Origin: Mangrovihabitans endophyticus | GTDB lineage: Bacteria > Actinomycetota > Actinomycetes > Mycobacteriales > Micromonosporaceae | DNA: 64,000 nucleotides | NCBI RefSeq assembly: GCF_014646155.1 | Contig: NZ_BMMX01000004.1 | Span: forward strand, 220,602 to 284,601 | Direction: 5' to 3' | Shown: positions 10,401-19,815 of the stretch, one piece after another | How the letters are laid out: each line of letters begins with the position of its first letter | Numbering within the stretch: the stretch's first letter is position 1 | The notes under the pieces: generated by a model | Seen by the model: the letters and a program-made list of their open reading frames with translations, nothing else | Database searches by the model: none | Told to the model about the DNA's origin: nothing | Made by a program: the position numbers and the translations under genes

Positions 10401-13400
10401 CGGTACCGGCACCGTGGTCGGCGACCGCACCGAGTTGGAGACGCTTACCAAACTGTTCACCGAATCCGGCGCCCGGCCCGGCGGAGCGGTGCTCGGGTCG
10501 GTGAAGTCCCAGATCGGTCACACCAAGTGCGCCGCGGGCATGGCCGGGGTGATCAAGGCGGCGCTCGCCTTGCATACCGGGGTCCGGCCGCCCACTCTGC
10601 ACCTGACGAGCCCGAATCCGGCGTGGGATCCGCAGACCAGCCCGTTCGCTTTCCACACCGCAGCGTCGCCGTGGGCCGCCGCCGCCCCCGACCGGATGGC
10701 CGGGGTGAGCGCGTTCGGCTTCGGCGGCACCAACTTCCACGTGGTGCTGGGCGCCCATGCGCCGACCGCTGACCCGCGGCACGCCCGGCGGCAATGGCCC
10801 GCCGAGTTGTTCCTGTTCCGCGGCGGCACCGTGGACGCGGCCCGGCGCGCCGTCCGTACGCTGCTCGACCGGCTTCCCGGCGCGTCGACGTTGCGTGCGT
10901 TGGCCGCCGCGGCGTCCACCGCGGCGAGCGATTCGCGGCTCGGTCCGGTACGCATCGCGGTGGTCGCATCCGATGTGCACGACCTGGTGGTGTTGCTGCA
11001 GCGTGCCATGGATGGCGACGATGACCCGCGACGTGGCCTGATCCAGCCGCCCGCGGCGACCCCGGCGCCCGGCAAGGTGGCTTTCCTCTTCCCGGGGCAG
11101 GGCAGTCAGAAGCCGGCCGCGCTGGCCGACCTGTTCGTCGCCTTCCCCGAGTTGCGGCACTACCTGGACCTCGGACGGGAGTGGGCCGACCTGCTGTTCC
11201 CCGCTGCGGCCTTCGACGAGGAGACCAGCGCCGCGCAGGCGGACCGGTTGCGCGACACTCGCGTGGCGCAGCCCGTGCTGGGCATCGGCGGACTGGCCGC
11301 CGACCACGTGCTGCGGCGCCTCGGCGTACGCCCGGACATGGTGGGCGGGCACAGCTACGGAGAACTCGTGGCGCTGTGCACGGCCGGCGCCTTCGATCCG
11401 GCCACCCTGCTGTCGCTGAGCGGCCGGCGCGCCGCGGCGATCCTGGACGCGGCCGGTGACGACCCGGGAGCCATGGCGGCGGTGTCCGCGGACCGTGACC
11501 GGATCGCCGCGGTGCTCGCCGCCGCCGCGCTCGCCGACCAGGTGGTGCTGGCCAACCAGAACACCCCCACGCAGACGGTGATCTCCGGTCCGACGGCGGC
11601 GGTCGAGCGCGCGGTCACCGCGCTGACCGAGGCGGGCGTGCGGGCGCGCCCCATCAGCGTCGCGGCGGCCTTCCACAGCCCGGTGGTGGCGGCCGGCGGG
11701 GAGACGTTCGCCGCGGTGCTGGCCGATACCCCGGTCGCCGCGCCCGGCCTGCCGGTGTGGTCGAACCGCAGCGCTGAGCCGTACCCGGCGGACCCGGACG
11801 CGGTGCGGGCCGGCCTGGCCGGACAGATCGGCGCGCCGGTGCGGTTCGTCGACCAGATCGAGGCGATGTACGCCGCGGGCGCACGGGTCTTCGTCGAGAC
11901 CGGACCCGGCCACGTGCTGGGCAACCTGGTGCGCGACATCCTCGGCGACCGGGCGCACCTGGTGGTCGGCGTGGACGGCGCCGGCGACGGACTGCGTGCC
12001 TTGCTGACCACGGTGGGACAACTGGCGTGTGCGGGCGTCGGCGTGCAGACCGGCTGGTTGTTCGCCGGCCGGGACACCACGACCACCGCCACGGCCGGGG
12101 ACCGGCCCCTGTGGACGGTGGACGGCCAACTGGTCCGCGACCGCAACGGCGACACCTTGAGCGGCGGCATGACGCCCGCCCGGCGAGTGGAGGAGCTCAC
12201 GACCATGGCCACCTTCGAATCCGACGGATCGGCCCGCGACGGCCGCACGGAGCTGGTCAGCGAGTTCTTGCGGACCAGCCGCGACTTGATCGCCACCCAG
12301 CGTGAGGTGTTGCTGGCCTATCTCGGCGACGGCGGAGTCCCGTCCCGGCCCCCGGCCACCCCGGTGGCCGCATCGTTGCCGCCGGCACCCGCCCTGGACA
12401 CGGTGGAGGTAGTGCTGGCGCCGCCGTCGCCCGCCACCGCGCCGCCGCCGGTCGCCGACCCGACGGATGCCGGCCCGCCCTCCGCGCCGGGTGCCGGGCT
12501 GGATGTGCAGGCGGCGGTGCTGGCGGTGATCAGCGACCGGACCGGATATCCGTCGGAGCTGATCGAGCTGGACCTCGATCTGGAGGCGGATCTGAGTGTG
12601 GACTCGATCAAGCGGGCGGAGGTGGCCGGTGAGGTGGCGAACCGGCTGAGCCTGTCGGTGGACGGGGACGAATCGGAGCTGGAGGATCTGGTCAAGGCGC
12701 GTACGGTGCGGGCGATGGTGTCCTGGTTGGACATCCGGATCAACGGAGCGGACGCGCCCGCCCCGCAGATCGCCGCGGCGGCCGTCACCACGGTCCCCGC
12801 GCCGGTGAGCGCGCCGGTGAGCGCGTCGGTGCCCGAGCGGGTCGGCCTCGCGCCGCAACGACTGGTGCCCGGCCATCGGCCCGCCGCACCGTCCGCCGGG
12901 CCGGCGCCGGAGCTGGCCGATGCCACATTCCTGATCACCGGCGGGGCGGCCGCCGGCGCCGGGCTCGCCGAACTGCTCGCCGAAGCGGGTGCGCGGGGCA
13001 TGAACGGCGCACCCACGCACGCCGATCCGGTCGGCATGGACGGTGTGCTGATGCTCGACGGACTCACCGACGGCGGGCCGCTGTTGCCCGATGCGTTCGC
13101 GTTCGTCAAGAAGGCGCTCGCCGCCGGTCCGCGCTGGCTGCTCGCCGCCGGTCCGCTGGACGGCGGCCCGCGCACCGACGGCATGCCCGGCCTGTTCCGC
13201 ACCCTGGCCCGGGAGTATCCGCAGGTGACCGTGCGTTGGGTGGCGATCGGTGAGGGCGTGGACGCGGCCGGGGCGCTGGTGGAGGAACTGCGCGAGGCCA
13301 CGCCCGCGCCGGTCGTGGTGCGACGTTCCGGCGTACGGGAGGTGGAAGAGCTCACCGAATCCGGGCTGGGCGTGCTCGCCGACGGCGGCGCCGGGCCGGC

Positions 13401-14277
13401 CGGCGAGGGTGTGGCCGAGGCGCAGGCGATCGGCCTGGACGCGGACGCGGTGGTGGTGCTGATCGGCGGTGCCCGGGGCATCACGCCCTGGTTCGCCCGC
13501 GCCGTGGCGGGCGCCGCGCGGTGCCGTATCGAGCTGGTCGGCCGCACACCGCTGCCGCAGACCGACGAGGACCCGGAGATCACTCAGGCCGCCGACAAGG
13601 CCGCGCTGCGCGCCACGCTGGCCCGCCGCGGCATGCGGTCGCCGGCGGAGATCGACCGGGTCGCCTCCGGAATCCTCGCCGCGCGTGAGGTGAACGCGAC
13701 CATGACCGAGCTCGCCGAGCTGGGCGCGAACGTCCGCTACCACGCGGCTGACGTGCGAGATGACGGCGGCATCCGGCGGCTGATCAAGCAGATCCACGAC
13801 GAGCACGGCCGCATCGACGGGGTGGTGTACGCGGCCGGGATCATCGAGGACAAGCTTGTCGAGCAGAAGGATCCGGAGTCCTTCGAGCGGGTGTACCGCA
13901 CCAAGGTGGACGGTGCTCAGTCGGTGCTGGACGCGCTGGACGCGTACGGGGCACGCCCGCGGTTCGTGGTGATGTTCGGCTCGATCGCCGCGGCGTACGG
14001 CAATCGGGGTCAGAGCGATTACGCCGCCGCGAACGACGCGCTGGACGCGATGGCCGGGCGTTGGGCGGCGTCCGCCGGGAGCCGGGCGCTGACCGTCCAC
14101 TGGGGACCGTGGGCGCCGGTGGGGGTGCACGGCGGCATGGTGACCCCCGAGCTCACCGCCGAGTACGCCCGCCGCGGCATCGGTCTCATCGACCCCGAGG
14201 AGGGCGCGATGAGCCTGCTGCGGGAACTCGCGTACGGCACGCGGACCTCGGTCGTCCTCACCGCCTCCGGATGGTGA
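7492..14277 (+). CDS. Pfa-like type I PKS: NMO-NMO(ER)-KS-AT-ACP-KR
   Basis: A 2261-aa iterative-type synthase resembling PfaA/PfaD of secondary-lipid (polyunsaturated fatty acid-like) synthases. Order: a degenerate nitronate-monooxygenase-like half (about 1-245; GGR where the family has GGH); an intact one (about 280-600; ECGGH with His419), likely an FMN enoyl reductase of the PfaD kind; KS (644-1090, Cys835 in DAACASS, HGTGT, GHTKCAAG); AT (about 1195-1490, Ser1288 in GHSYGE); one ACP (about 1675-1750, Ser1705 in VDSIKRAEV, a Pfa-type signature); KR (about 1984-2240, GGARGIT, Ser2164, Tyr2177). Pfa synthases usually carry several tandem ACPs; here there is one plus a separate small ACP gene. 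The start ATG has GGGAG upstream. The gene overlaps the next PKS by 7 bp. Confidence 0.88.
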   Translation: MSTARDPIPSILAVTGGEGLEPSTHTALAAARAGAHAVIDLGSGGDWPLRTLAGAAGRASRLGVRVPAGCAAQPADLKRIAADTVDLVVLGPGSSWPVAETARRYPVIAEVTDLAEADAALRGGACGLIARGMESGGRVGDLSAFVLMQQLLAAHPGQSVWVAGGVGPRTAAASVAGGAAGVLLDTQLCLLPESTVPDDLAAVLRRMDGTEVVSEDGRRGLRHAGRLLPIGQDGWLAADFARRYADVAAAVRDVRRSIEDAQDTGELAAVLRPGAPLARTLGVQLPVAQGPMTRVSDEAGFAAAVAQHGGLPFIALALADAEQTRRMLTETAALLGDRPWGVGVLGFAPEALRAAQIEVVREVRPSCAIIAGGRPAQARELESEGISTFLHVPSPGLLRQFLQSGMRKFVFEGAECGGHVGPRASFPLWEAQLAVLAEFLDESPPGTGDDLRVFFAGGVHDARSAAMVAAMAGPLTRRGAQIGVLMGTAYLFTAEAVQHGAIQPLFQQQAIAADRTALLETAPGHATRCLQSSFVDDFHRLRAELEAAGVQNRSIWEQLELLNVGRLRIAAKGLRRDGAHLLAVDADQQAAEGLFMAGQVAVLRDAATTIADLHREVTVGAAELLAARAPAAEPSAPEADAAPLDIAIIGMACVFPGSPDLAAFWETVVGAADAVGEVPAGRWDPDVYYAAEVGPGQTGRVTVSKWGGFIEPVPFDAIRYGIPPAALASIDPTQLLALEIACRALADSGYPHDAGADHARTGVVFGAEAGSDMSQTQTLRTMLPAYFGEVPSQLEGLLPRVTEDSFPGVLANVIAGRVANRLDLGGPNYTVDAACASSLAAMDSACKELISGASDLMICGGADLHNGINDYLMFTSAHALSPTGRCRTFDSTGDGIALGEGVACVVLKRLADAERDGDRIYAVVKGLGGASDGRALGLTAPRAEGQRRALDRAYASAGVSPAQVGMVEAHGTGTVVGDRTELETLTKLFTESGARPGGAVLGSVKSQIGHTKCAAGMAGVIKAALALHTGVRPPTLHLTSPNPAWDPQTSPFAFHTAASPWAAAAPDRMAGVSAFGFGGTNFHVVLGAHAPTADPRHARRQWPAELFLFRGGTVDAARRAVRTLLDRLPGASTLRALAAAASTAASDSRLGPVRIAVVASDVHDLVVLLQRAMDGDDDPRRGLIQPPAATPAPGKVAFLFPGQGSQKPAALADLFVAFPELRHYLDLGREWADLLFPAAAFDEETSAAQADRLRDTRVAQPVLGIGGLAADHVLRRLGVRPDMVGGHSYGELVALCTAGAFDPATLLSLSGRRAAAILDAAGDDPGAMAAVSADRDRIAAVLAAAALADQVVLANQNTPTQTVISGPTAAVERAVTALTEAGVRARPISVAAAFHSPVVAAGGETFAAVLADTPVAAPGLPVWSNRSAEPYPADPDAVRAGLAGQIGAPVRFVDQIEAMYAAGARVFVETGPGHVLGNLVRDILGDRAHLVVGVDGAGDGLRALLTTVGQLACAGVGVQTGWLFAGRDTTTTATAGDRPLWTVDGQLVRDRNGDTLSGGMTPARRVEELTTMATFESDGSARDGRTELVSEFLRTSRDLIATQREVLLAYLGDGGVPSRPPATPVAASLPPAPALDTVEVVLAPPSPATAPPPVADPTDAGPPSAPGAGLDVQAAVLAVISDRTGYPSELIELDLDLEADLSVDSIKRAEVAGEVANRLSLSVDGDESELEDLVKARTVRAMVSWLDIRINGADAPAPQIAAAAVTTVPAPVSAPVSASVPERVGLAPQRLVPGHRPAAPSAGPAPELADATFLITGGAAAGAGLAELLAEAGARGMNGAPTHADPVGMDGVLMLDGLTDGGPLLPDAFAFVKKALAAGPRWLLAAGPLDGGPRTDGMPGLFRTLAREYPQVTVRWVAIGEGVDAAGALVEELREATPAPVVVRRSGVREVEELTESGLGVLADGGAGPAGEGVAEAQAIGLDADAVVVLIGGARGITPWFARAVAGAARCRIELVGRTPLPQTDEDPEITQAADKAALRATLARRGMRSPAEIDRVASGILAAREVNATMTELAELGANVRYHAADVRDDGGIRRLIKQIHDEHGRIDGVVYAAGIIEDKLVEQKDPESFERVYRTKVDGAQSVLDALDAYGARPRFVVMFGSIAAAYGNRGQSDYAAANDALDAMAGRWAASAGSRALTVHWGPWAPVGVHGGMVTPELTAEYARRGIGLIDPEEGAMSLLRELAYGTRTSVVLTASGW

Positions 14278-17200
14278 CCGTGGAACCGATCGCGATCGTC
14301 GGGATGGCGGCGATGTTCCCCGGTGCCGCCGATCTCGACCAGTACTGGCAGAACCTGGTGGCCGGCAAGGACCAGATCACCGACGTGCCGGAGGACCGCT
14401 TCGACGCGTTGTTCTACGACCCGGCGCAGGCGCATCGGCCGGACCGGCTGTACTGCCGGCGGGGTGGCTTCCTGACCGCCGAGTTCGAGCCGCTCAAGTT
14501 CGGCATCATGCCGAACTCGGTCGGTGACATCGAGCCGGACCAACTGATCGCGCTCGAGGTGGCGTCGGCGGCGATCGCCGACGCCGGTGGTCCGGAGCGG
14601 ATGCCGGACGCCGACCGGGTCGGCGTGGTGCTCGGCCGGGGCGGCATCCTCAGCCCGGCCGCCGCCCGGTACGCCCAGCGGGTGCGCATGTCCAGCCAGG
14701 TCATCGGCATCCTCCGGGAGCTCGTCCCGGACCTGGACGAGCAACGACTGGACATGGTCCGGGCCCGTTTCGACGAGCGGCTGGGCAAGCATCAGCCGGA
14801 GGGCACCATCGGGCTGGTGCCGAACCTGGCCGCCTCGCGGGTGGCGAACCGGCTGAACCTGCGCGGTCCCGCGTACACCATCGACGCGGCCTGTGCCTCT
14901 TCCCTGCTGGCCGTCGACCAGGGCATGACCGAGCTGGCCCAGCACCGCCTCGATGCGGTGCTGGCCGGTGGCACCCACCACGTGCACGACATCAGCTTCT
15001 GGTCGGTGTTCAGCCAGTTGCAGGCGCTCAGTCGTACCGGTGAGATCCGGCCGTTCGACGCGGACGCGGACGGCGTGCTGATCGGCGAGGGCACCGGCAT
15101 GGTGGTGCTCAAGCGACTGGCCGACGCGCACCGTGACGGCGACCGGGTGTACGCCGTGATCCGGGGCAGCGGCACGTCCAGTGACGGACGCTCGGCGAGC
15201 ATGTTCAACCCGGCCAGCTCCGGGCAGGCGCTGGCGATCCGGCGTGCCTGGGAGATGGCCGGTCTCGACCCGGCCGCGCCGGATGCGCTCGGGCTGCTGG
15301 AGGCGCACGGCACCGCGACGCCGACCGGCGACGCGGCGGAACTGGCCACGGTGGCCGAGGTGTTCGGCCCGTACGTCGCGGGTGAGCGTCCGGTGATCGG
15401 CTCGGTCAAGTCGATGATCGGGCACGCGATGCCCGCCGCGGGCATCGCCGGCCTGATCAAGGCGACATTGGCGGTCTATCACGGGGTGCTGCCGCCGACG
15501 TTGAACGTGACGCGCCCGCGCGCCGAGATGGCGGCGACACGGTTCGAGACGATCGCGGAGGCGCGCCCGTGGCCGGGTGCCGGGCCGCGCCGGGCCGGTG
15601 TGAACGCGTTCGGGTTCGGCGGCATCAACGCGCACGTCATCGTGGAGCAGCACGCCACGCCCCTCGCGGCGGCGGTGGACGAACCCGACCGGGTGGTGTG
15701 GCTGTCCGCTGCGTCCGTGGCGGCGATGGCCGAGTTGCTGGACCGCCCGGACGTTCGTGACCTGCCGACGGCCGCCAGCGGCGGACCGGTCCGGCTGGGC
15801 GTGGTCGATCCGAGCGACAACCGCCTCGCGGCGGCTCGCAAGATGGTCGCCCGCGCTCAGCCGTGGCGGGGCGGACGGGACATCTGGTTCACGCCGCAGC
15901 CGTTGCTCGGCCCCGGCGGCGGCAAGCTGGCGTTCGTCTTTCCCGGCGTGGAGGCGGAGTTCGCGCCCCGGGTGACCGATGTGGCCGCCCACTTCGGACT
16001 GCCGTACCGCGAGTACACCGCGGACGATCTGGGCCGGCACGGCACCGGGCTGGTCGAGGTTGGCCGGGTGCTGCACGAGGCGCTGGCCCGGATGAACGTA
16101 CGTCCGGACGCGGTGGCCGGCCACAGCATCGGCGAGTGGACGGCGGCTGCGGTCACCGGGCAGATGAGCACCCGGGGTGTGGACGCTTTTCTGGGCATCT
16201 TCGACGCCGACACGGTCGAGGTGGCAGGGTACGCGTTCGCCGCGGTGAGCGCGTCGGTGGATGCCGTGACGCCCCGGCTGGCGGACTACCCGGGGGTGGT
16301 CCTCACGCACGACAACGCCCCGGCGCAATGCGTGGTGAACGGGCCCCGCGAGCAGGTCCAGCGCCTGGTCGACGATCTGCGCACCGGCAACGTGCTGTGT
16401 CAGTTGCTGCCGTTCCGGTCGGCCTTTCACACGCCGGTGTTCGCCGAGGGGCTGCAGGCGATCGGCGCCGCGCTGGGCCGCTGGGAGGTGCACCCGACCG
16501 CGGTCCCGGTGTGGTCCGGCACGCTTGCCGCGCCGTTCCCCGCGGATCCGGACGAGGTGAACGCGCTCTTCATCCGGCACATGATCGAGCCGGTTCGGTT
16601 CCGGCAGACGATCCGGGCCATGTACGACGCCGGGATCCGCGCGTTTCTCCAGGTGGGTGCCGGGCAACTGGCCACCGTCATCGATGACAACCTGCGCGAG
16701 CACGATCACCTGGCGATGCCGGTGAACGTGTCGCGGCGCGGCGGCATGAACCAGCTCCGCCGGGTCGCGACCGCGCTGTGGGTGGACGGTGGCACACCCG
16801 ACCGGACGGCGCTGGAGCCGGTGCGGGCATCCGGCTCCCCGGCATCCGGCTCGGCGCCGGGCCGACGTGCGGTGGCGGCGCCCGCCGCGCGCACCGGGCC
16901 GCGCATCCGGCTCGACCTGGGCGGGCCGTTGGTCAAGCTGGGCACGGGCGCGGCCGATCTGCTGGGCATGGCCGGGCGCGGCGTGCCGGCGCCCGCCGCT
17001 GCGTCGGAGCCGGTGTCGGCGGATGCGAGACCCACGGCATTGGCGGCGTTGCAACGGCTTGCCGGAACTTCCAGCGCGGCGGCCGAGCTGGCCGCGCTGT
17101 TGCAGGAGACCGCGCAGGATGCGGTGACGGTGATGAATGTCGCGACCTCCCGGACGGTGGCATCCCGGCCCGCAGCGCCCCCGCGGCCGGTCATCCCGGA

Positions 17201-18707
17201 GGTGCCCGACGGCCTGCTGGTGCGCAGCGCCCTGGACGTGTCCGTGGAGGCCATGCCGTACCTGCGGGACCACTGCTTCTTCGTGCAGCCCGATGACTGG
17301 CCGGACATCGAGGATCGCTGGCCGGTGGTGCCCGCGACCACGGTTGTCGCGCACATGATGGAGGCCGCCGAGGCGGCCGTGCCCGGTCTGCGGGCGATCG
17401 CGGTCCACGAGGCGAAGTTCCACCGCTGGCTCATCGCCGCTCCACCGCAACGGGTCGACATCGTGGTGAAGAAGGTCGGCGCGAACCGGCTGTCGGTGGT
17501 GTTCGGCGGGTACGCCCGGTCCATCGTCGAGATGGCCGCGGAATACCCGGCGCCCGACGAGCCGGTGTGGACGCACGACCCGGCGACTGAACGGCCGCCG
17601 TCGGTCAGCGCCGCCCGGATGTACGAGGAACGGCTGATGTTCCACGGCCCGCGCTTCCAGGGCGTCACCGCGGTGCACGCGCTGGGCGACATGCACGTCC
17701 GGGGCGTGGTCACCGCCCCGCATCCGCCGGGCGCCCTGCTGGACAACGCGTTGCAGTTGATCGGGAACTGGCTGATCACCACCCAGCCGTTCCGCACCGT
17801 GGCGTTGCCGGTCGGCTTGCGACATGTCCGCTTCTTCGGGCCGCCTCCACCTCCCGGCACCGCGTTCGAGTGCGTCGCCCGGGTCCGCAGGATCGACGAC
17901 GGCGAGCTGGTCGCGGACACCCAACTGTCCGTCGACGGGCGCGTCTGGGCGCGGATCGACGGCGCCACCGACCGCCGCTTCGACAGCCATCCCAGCGCAC
18001 GTCCCGCGGAGCGGTTCCCGGAGCGATACCCGATGTCGTTGCGCCAGCCGGAGGGATGGACGGCCGCCTTCGACGCCTGGACCGATCTGGTCACCCAGGG
18101 CATGGCCGCGCGGGGCATCCTGGGCGGCAAGGCGGCGCTGGAGTACGAGCGGATGACCGGCGCGGCGAAGAAACAGTGGCTGCTCGGCCGGATCGCGGCC
18201 AAGGACGCGGTGCGGTTCCGGCAGTGGGACGCCGGGCACACCGACGTCTACCCGATCGAGCTCACCGTGCGCAACGAGCCCAGCGGTCGCCCGTACGTCG
18301 AGGTCCGTCCCGGCCTGGTGGAGTGCCGGGTGTCGCTGGCGCACAGCGGCGAGGTGGGTGTGGCCATCGCGCATCCCAGCCGTGACGTGGGCATCGACGT
18401 GGCCGAGGTGACGCCGCGGGACGACGCCACCGTCCGCTTCGCGCTGTCCGAGGCGGAGATCGCCGCGATGCGCGACCCGGAGCGCGACTTCGCCCGGTTC
18501 TGGGCCGCCAAGGAGGCGGTCGGCAAGGCGCTCGGCACCGGCCTGGACGGCAACCCGCGCCGGTTCACGGTCGCTGTCGGTGCCGCGGACCGGCTCGATG
18601 TCACGATCGGCGACCGCTCGTTCGTCGTGCACACCCGCGACCTCACCAACCCACCCGATCTGCCGCCGCGCCGATACGTCGTGGCCTGGACCGTCGTCGA
18701 CGAGTAA
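14271..18707 (+). CDS. Partner PKS: KS-AT-DH-phosphopantetheinyl transferase
   Basis: A 1478-aa partner subunit. KS has Cys208 (DAACASSL), HGTATPTGD and GHAMPAAG, so it looks catalytically complete. AT has Ser619 in GHSIGEW and SAFHTP. A Pro/Ala-rich linker (about 850-970) holds no ACP. The dehydratase domain (about 985-1230) has the catalytic His1001 (YLRDHCFF) and Asp1158 (LLDNALQ). The C-terminus (about 1330-1470) is a Sfp-type phosphopantetheinyl transferase with IDVAEV (Asp1376) and FWAAKEAVGK (Lys1414-Glu1415), which would activate the ACPs of this system. The most likely start is ATG 14271, overlapping the first PKS; GTG 14274 or 14280 are possible. DH-PPTase at the C-terminus also occurs in enediyne PKSs, but their other partners are missing here. 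Confidence 0.85.
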   Translation: MVTVEPIAIVGMAAMFPGAADLDQYWQNLVAGKDQITDVPEDRFDALFYDPAQAHRPDRLYCRRGGFLTAEFEPLKFGIMPNSVGDIEPDQLIALEVASAAIADAGGPERMPDADRVGVVLGRGGILSPAAARYAQRVRMSSQVIGILRELVPDLDEQRLDMVRARFDERLGKHQPEGTIGLVPNLAASRVANRLNLRGPAYTIDAACASSLLAVDQGMTELAQHRLDAVLAGGTHHVHDISFWSVFSQLQALSRTGEIRPFDADADGVLIGEGTGMVVLKRLADAHRDGDRVYAVIRGSGTSSDGRSASMFNPASSGQALAIRRAWEMAGLDPAAPDALGLLEAHGTATPTGDAAELATVAEVFGPYVAGERPVIGSVKSMIGHAMPAAGIAGLIKATLAVYHGVLPPTLNVTRPRAEMAATRFETIAEARPWPGAGPRRAGVNAFGFGGINAHVIVEQHATPLAAAVDEPDRVVWLSAASVAAMAELLDRPDVRDLPTAASGGPVRLGVVDPSDNRLAAARKMVARAQPWRGGRDIWFTPQPLLGPGGGKLAFVFPGVEAEFAPRVTDVAAHFGLPYREYTADDLGRHGTGLVEVGRVLHEALARMNVRPDAVAGHSIGEWTAAAVTGQMSTRGVDAFLGIFDADTVEVAGYAFAAVSASVDAVTPRLADYPGVVLTHDNAPAQCVVNGPREQVQRLVDDLRTGNVLCQLLPFRSAFHTPVFAEGLQAIGAALGRWEVHPTAVPVWSGTLAAPFPADPDEVNALFIRHMIEPVRFRQTIRAMYDAGIRAFLQVGAGQLATVIDDNLREHDHLAMPVNVSRRGGMNQLRRVATALWVDGGTPDRTALEPVRASGSPASGSAPGRRAVAAPAARTGPRIRLDLGGPLVKLGTGAADLLGMAGRGVPAPAAASEPVSADARPTALAALQRLAGTSSAAAELAALLQETAQDAVTVMNVATSRTVASRPAAPPRPVIPEVPDGLLVRSALDVSVEAMPYLRDHCFFVQPDDWPDIEDRWPVVPATTVVAHMMEAAEAAVPGLRAIAVHEAKFHRWLIAAPPQRVDIVVKKVGANRLSVVFGGYARSIVEMAAEYPAPDEPVWTHDPATERPPSVSAARMYEERLMFHGPRFQGVTAVHALGDMHVRGVVTAPHPPGALLDNALQLIGNWLITTQPFRTVALPVGLRHVRFFGPPPPPGTAFECVARVRRIDDGELVADTQLSVDGRVWARIDGATDRRFDSHPSARPAERFPERYPMSLRQPEGWTAAFDAWTDLVTQGMAARGILGGKAALEYERMTGAAKKQWLLGRIAAKDAVRFRQWDAGHTDVYPIELTVRNEPSGRPYVEVRPGLVECRVSLAHSGEVGVAIAHPSRDVGIDVAEVTPRDDATVRFALSEAEIAAMRDPERDFARFWAAKEAVGKALGTGLDGNPRRFTVAVGAADRLDVTIGDRSFVVHTRDLTNPPDLPPRRYVVAWTVVDE

Positions 18708-18719
18708 GGGAGCACCATC

Positions 18720-19013
18720 ATGTCCGCCGACCGCACCGACATCCTCTCCGACATCGACGCCATGCTGCGCGCCGTGCTCGGTGACTTCGACGACGGCGTC
18801 GAGATCACCATGGACAGCACCTTCCGCGACGACCTCGGGCTGGAAAGCCTCGACGTGGTCTCCCTGGCCGGCCGGTTGCAGGCGCGCTACGGCGACGCCG
18901 TGAACTTCGCCCAGTTCGTCGCCGGACTCGACGTCGCGTCCATGGGTGAGCTGCGGGTCGGGCAACTGGTCGATCACATCGCCGGCTCGCTCGACCGGGT
19001 GCCCACCCGGTGA
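18720..19013 (+). CDS. Free-standing acyl carrier protein
   Basis: A 97-aa acidic carrier protein. The phosphopantetheine site is the Ser in DDLGLESLDVVSL, preceded by the usual helix I acidic residues. It starts 12 bp after the PKS stop with a GGGAG ribosome site. Its position between the PKS pair and the hydrolase/sulfotransferase suggests it either serves as an extra carrier for chain extension or holds the finished chain for tailoring and release. Confidence 0.9.
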   Translation: MSADRTDILSDIDAMLRAVLGDFDDGVEITMDSTFRDDLGLESLDVVSLAGRLQARYGDAVNFAQFVAGLDVASMGELRVGQLVDHIAGSLDRVPTR

Positions 19014-19044
19014 CCGGCCGCCGCGCGCGAGGTGGGGGCGGCGC

Positions 19045-19815
19045 ATGAACACCGCCGAGGTCAACGGCATCCGGTTGCACGTCGAGGAACTACCGCCGCA
19101 GGGGCCCGCCCGGGGCACCGCGGTGCTGCTGCACGGGATGGCGGGCGACAGCCTGGCTAGCTGGTATCTCACCCTGGCGCCGTCGCTGGCCGCGGCCGGC
19201 ATGCGGGTGCTGATGCACGATCTGCGCGGGCACGGGCGCAGCGACCGGCCGCCCCGCGGGTACGCACTGGGCCACTTCGTCGACGATGTGGCGGCGCTGC
19301 TCGACCGGCACTGGTCGGTGGACGAACCGGTGCATCTGCTGGGCAATTCGTTCGGCGGGACGATCGCCTTCGGGTACGCGGCGCGCCGCCCGGAGCGAGT
19401 CGCCGGCATCGTCGCCATCGAGTCGGCCCCGCCCGTGCCGGCCTGGTTCGACCGGATCGAGCGGCGGCTCGCCCAGGCGGCGGCGTTCCCCGGCGGCGGG
19501 GGTCGCCGGGTGCGGGACACCCTGGCCCTGCTGCGCGACACCCCGATCCGTGCAGAGCTGCATGCCAGCGCCTTGCCCACCCCGGACGACCTGGCCGGAA
19601 TCACCTGTCCGGTGCTCTGCCTGTTCGGTGGCGAGTCCGCGGTGCGCCAGCTCGCACCGCAGACCGAGGCGCTGATGCCGCAGACGCGCACGGTGGTGAT
19701 CGACGGCGGGCGGCACAGCCTGCTCCTGGAACACCGCGCCCAGGTTCGCGACCAGATCCTGCCCTGGTTGCGGGACACGCGGAAATCGTTCGCCGAGGGG
19801 ACGAGCCATGGATAG
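19045..19815 (+). CDS. Alpha/beta hydrolase, thioesterase-like
   Basis: A 256-aa alpha/beta-fold hydrolase, probably releasing the acyl chain from its carrier. The nucleophile is Ser102 in GNSFGG, the oxyanion loop is LLHGMAG (about 30), and the base is His224 (GGRHS). At the position after strand 7 where most relatives have the catalytic Asp, the text reads FGGESAV, without Asp in the usual place. A Glu126 after strand 6 (VAIESAPP) is 24 residues after the nucleophile. That Ser-Glu spacing is what I recall for the decarboxylating CurM thioesterase (Ser100/Glu124/His266). The start ATG follows GAGGTGGGGG. It overlaps the sulfotransferase gene by 8 bp. Confidence 0.85.
   Translation: MNTAEVNGIRLHVEELPPQGPARGTAVLLHGMAGDSLASWYLTLAPSLAAAGMRVLMHDLRGHGRSDRPPRGYALGHFVDDVAALLDRHWSVDEPVHLLGNSFGGTIAFGYAARRPERVAGIVAIESAPPVPAWFDRIERRLAQAAAFPGGGGRRVRDTLALLRDTPIRAELHASALPTPDDLAGITCPVLCLFGGESAVRQLAPQTEALMPQTRTVVIDGGRHSLLLEHRAQVRDQILPWLRDTRKSFAEGTSHG

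Noticed and set aside
10369..14130. 1253-aa open frame antisense to the first PKS
   Set aside because: Composition is the Arg/His/Gly/Pro-rich pattern expected from antisense reading of GC-rich genes; no motif or ribosome site. The plus-strand PKS is fully supported by catalytic motifs.
14271..18707. Enediyne PKS
   Set aside because: The C-terminal DH-PPTase order is similar, but KR and ACP are on another protein, an ER-type region is present, and the enediyne companion genes (E3, E4, E5, E10) are absent.
14019..19778. 1919-aa open frame antisense to the second PKS, ACP and hydrolase
   Set aside because: Spans several unrelated genes and has no recognisable domain; a shadow of strong third-position GC bias.
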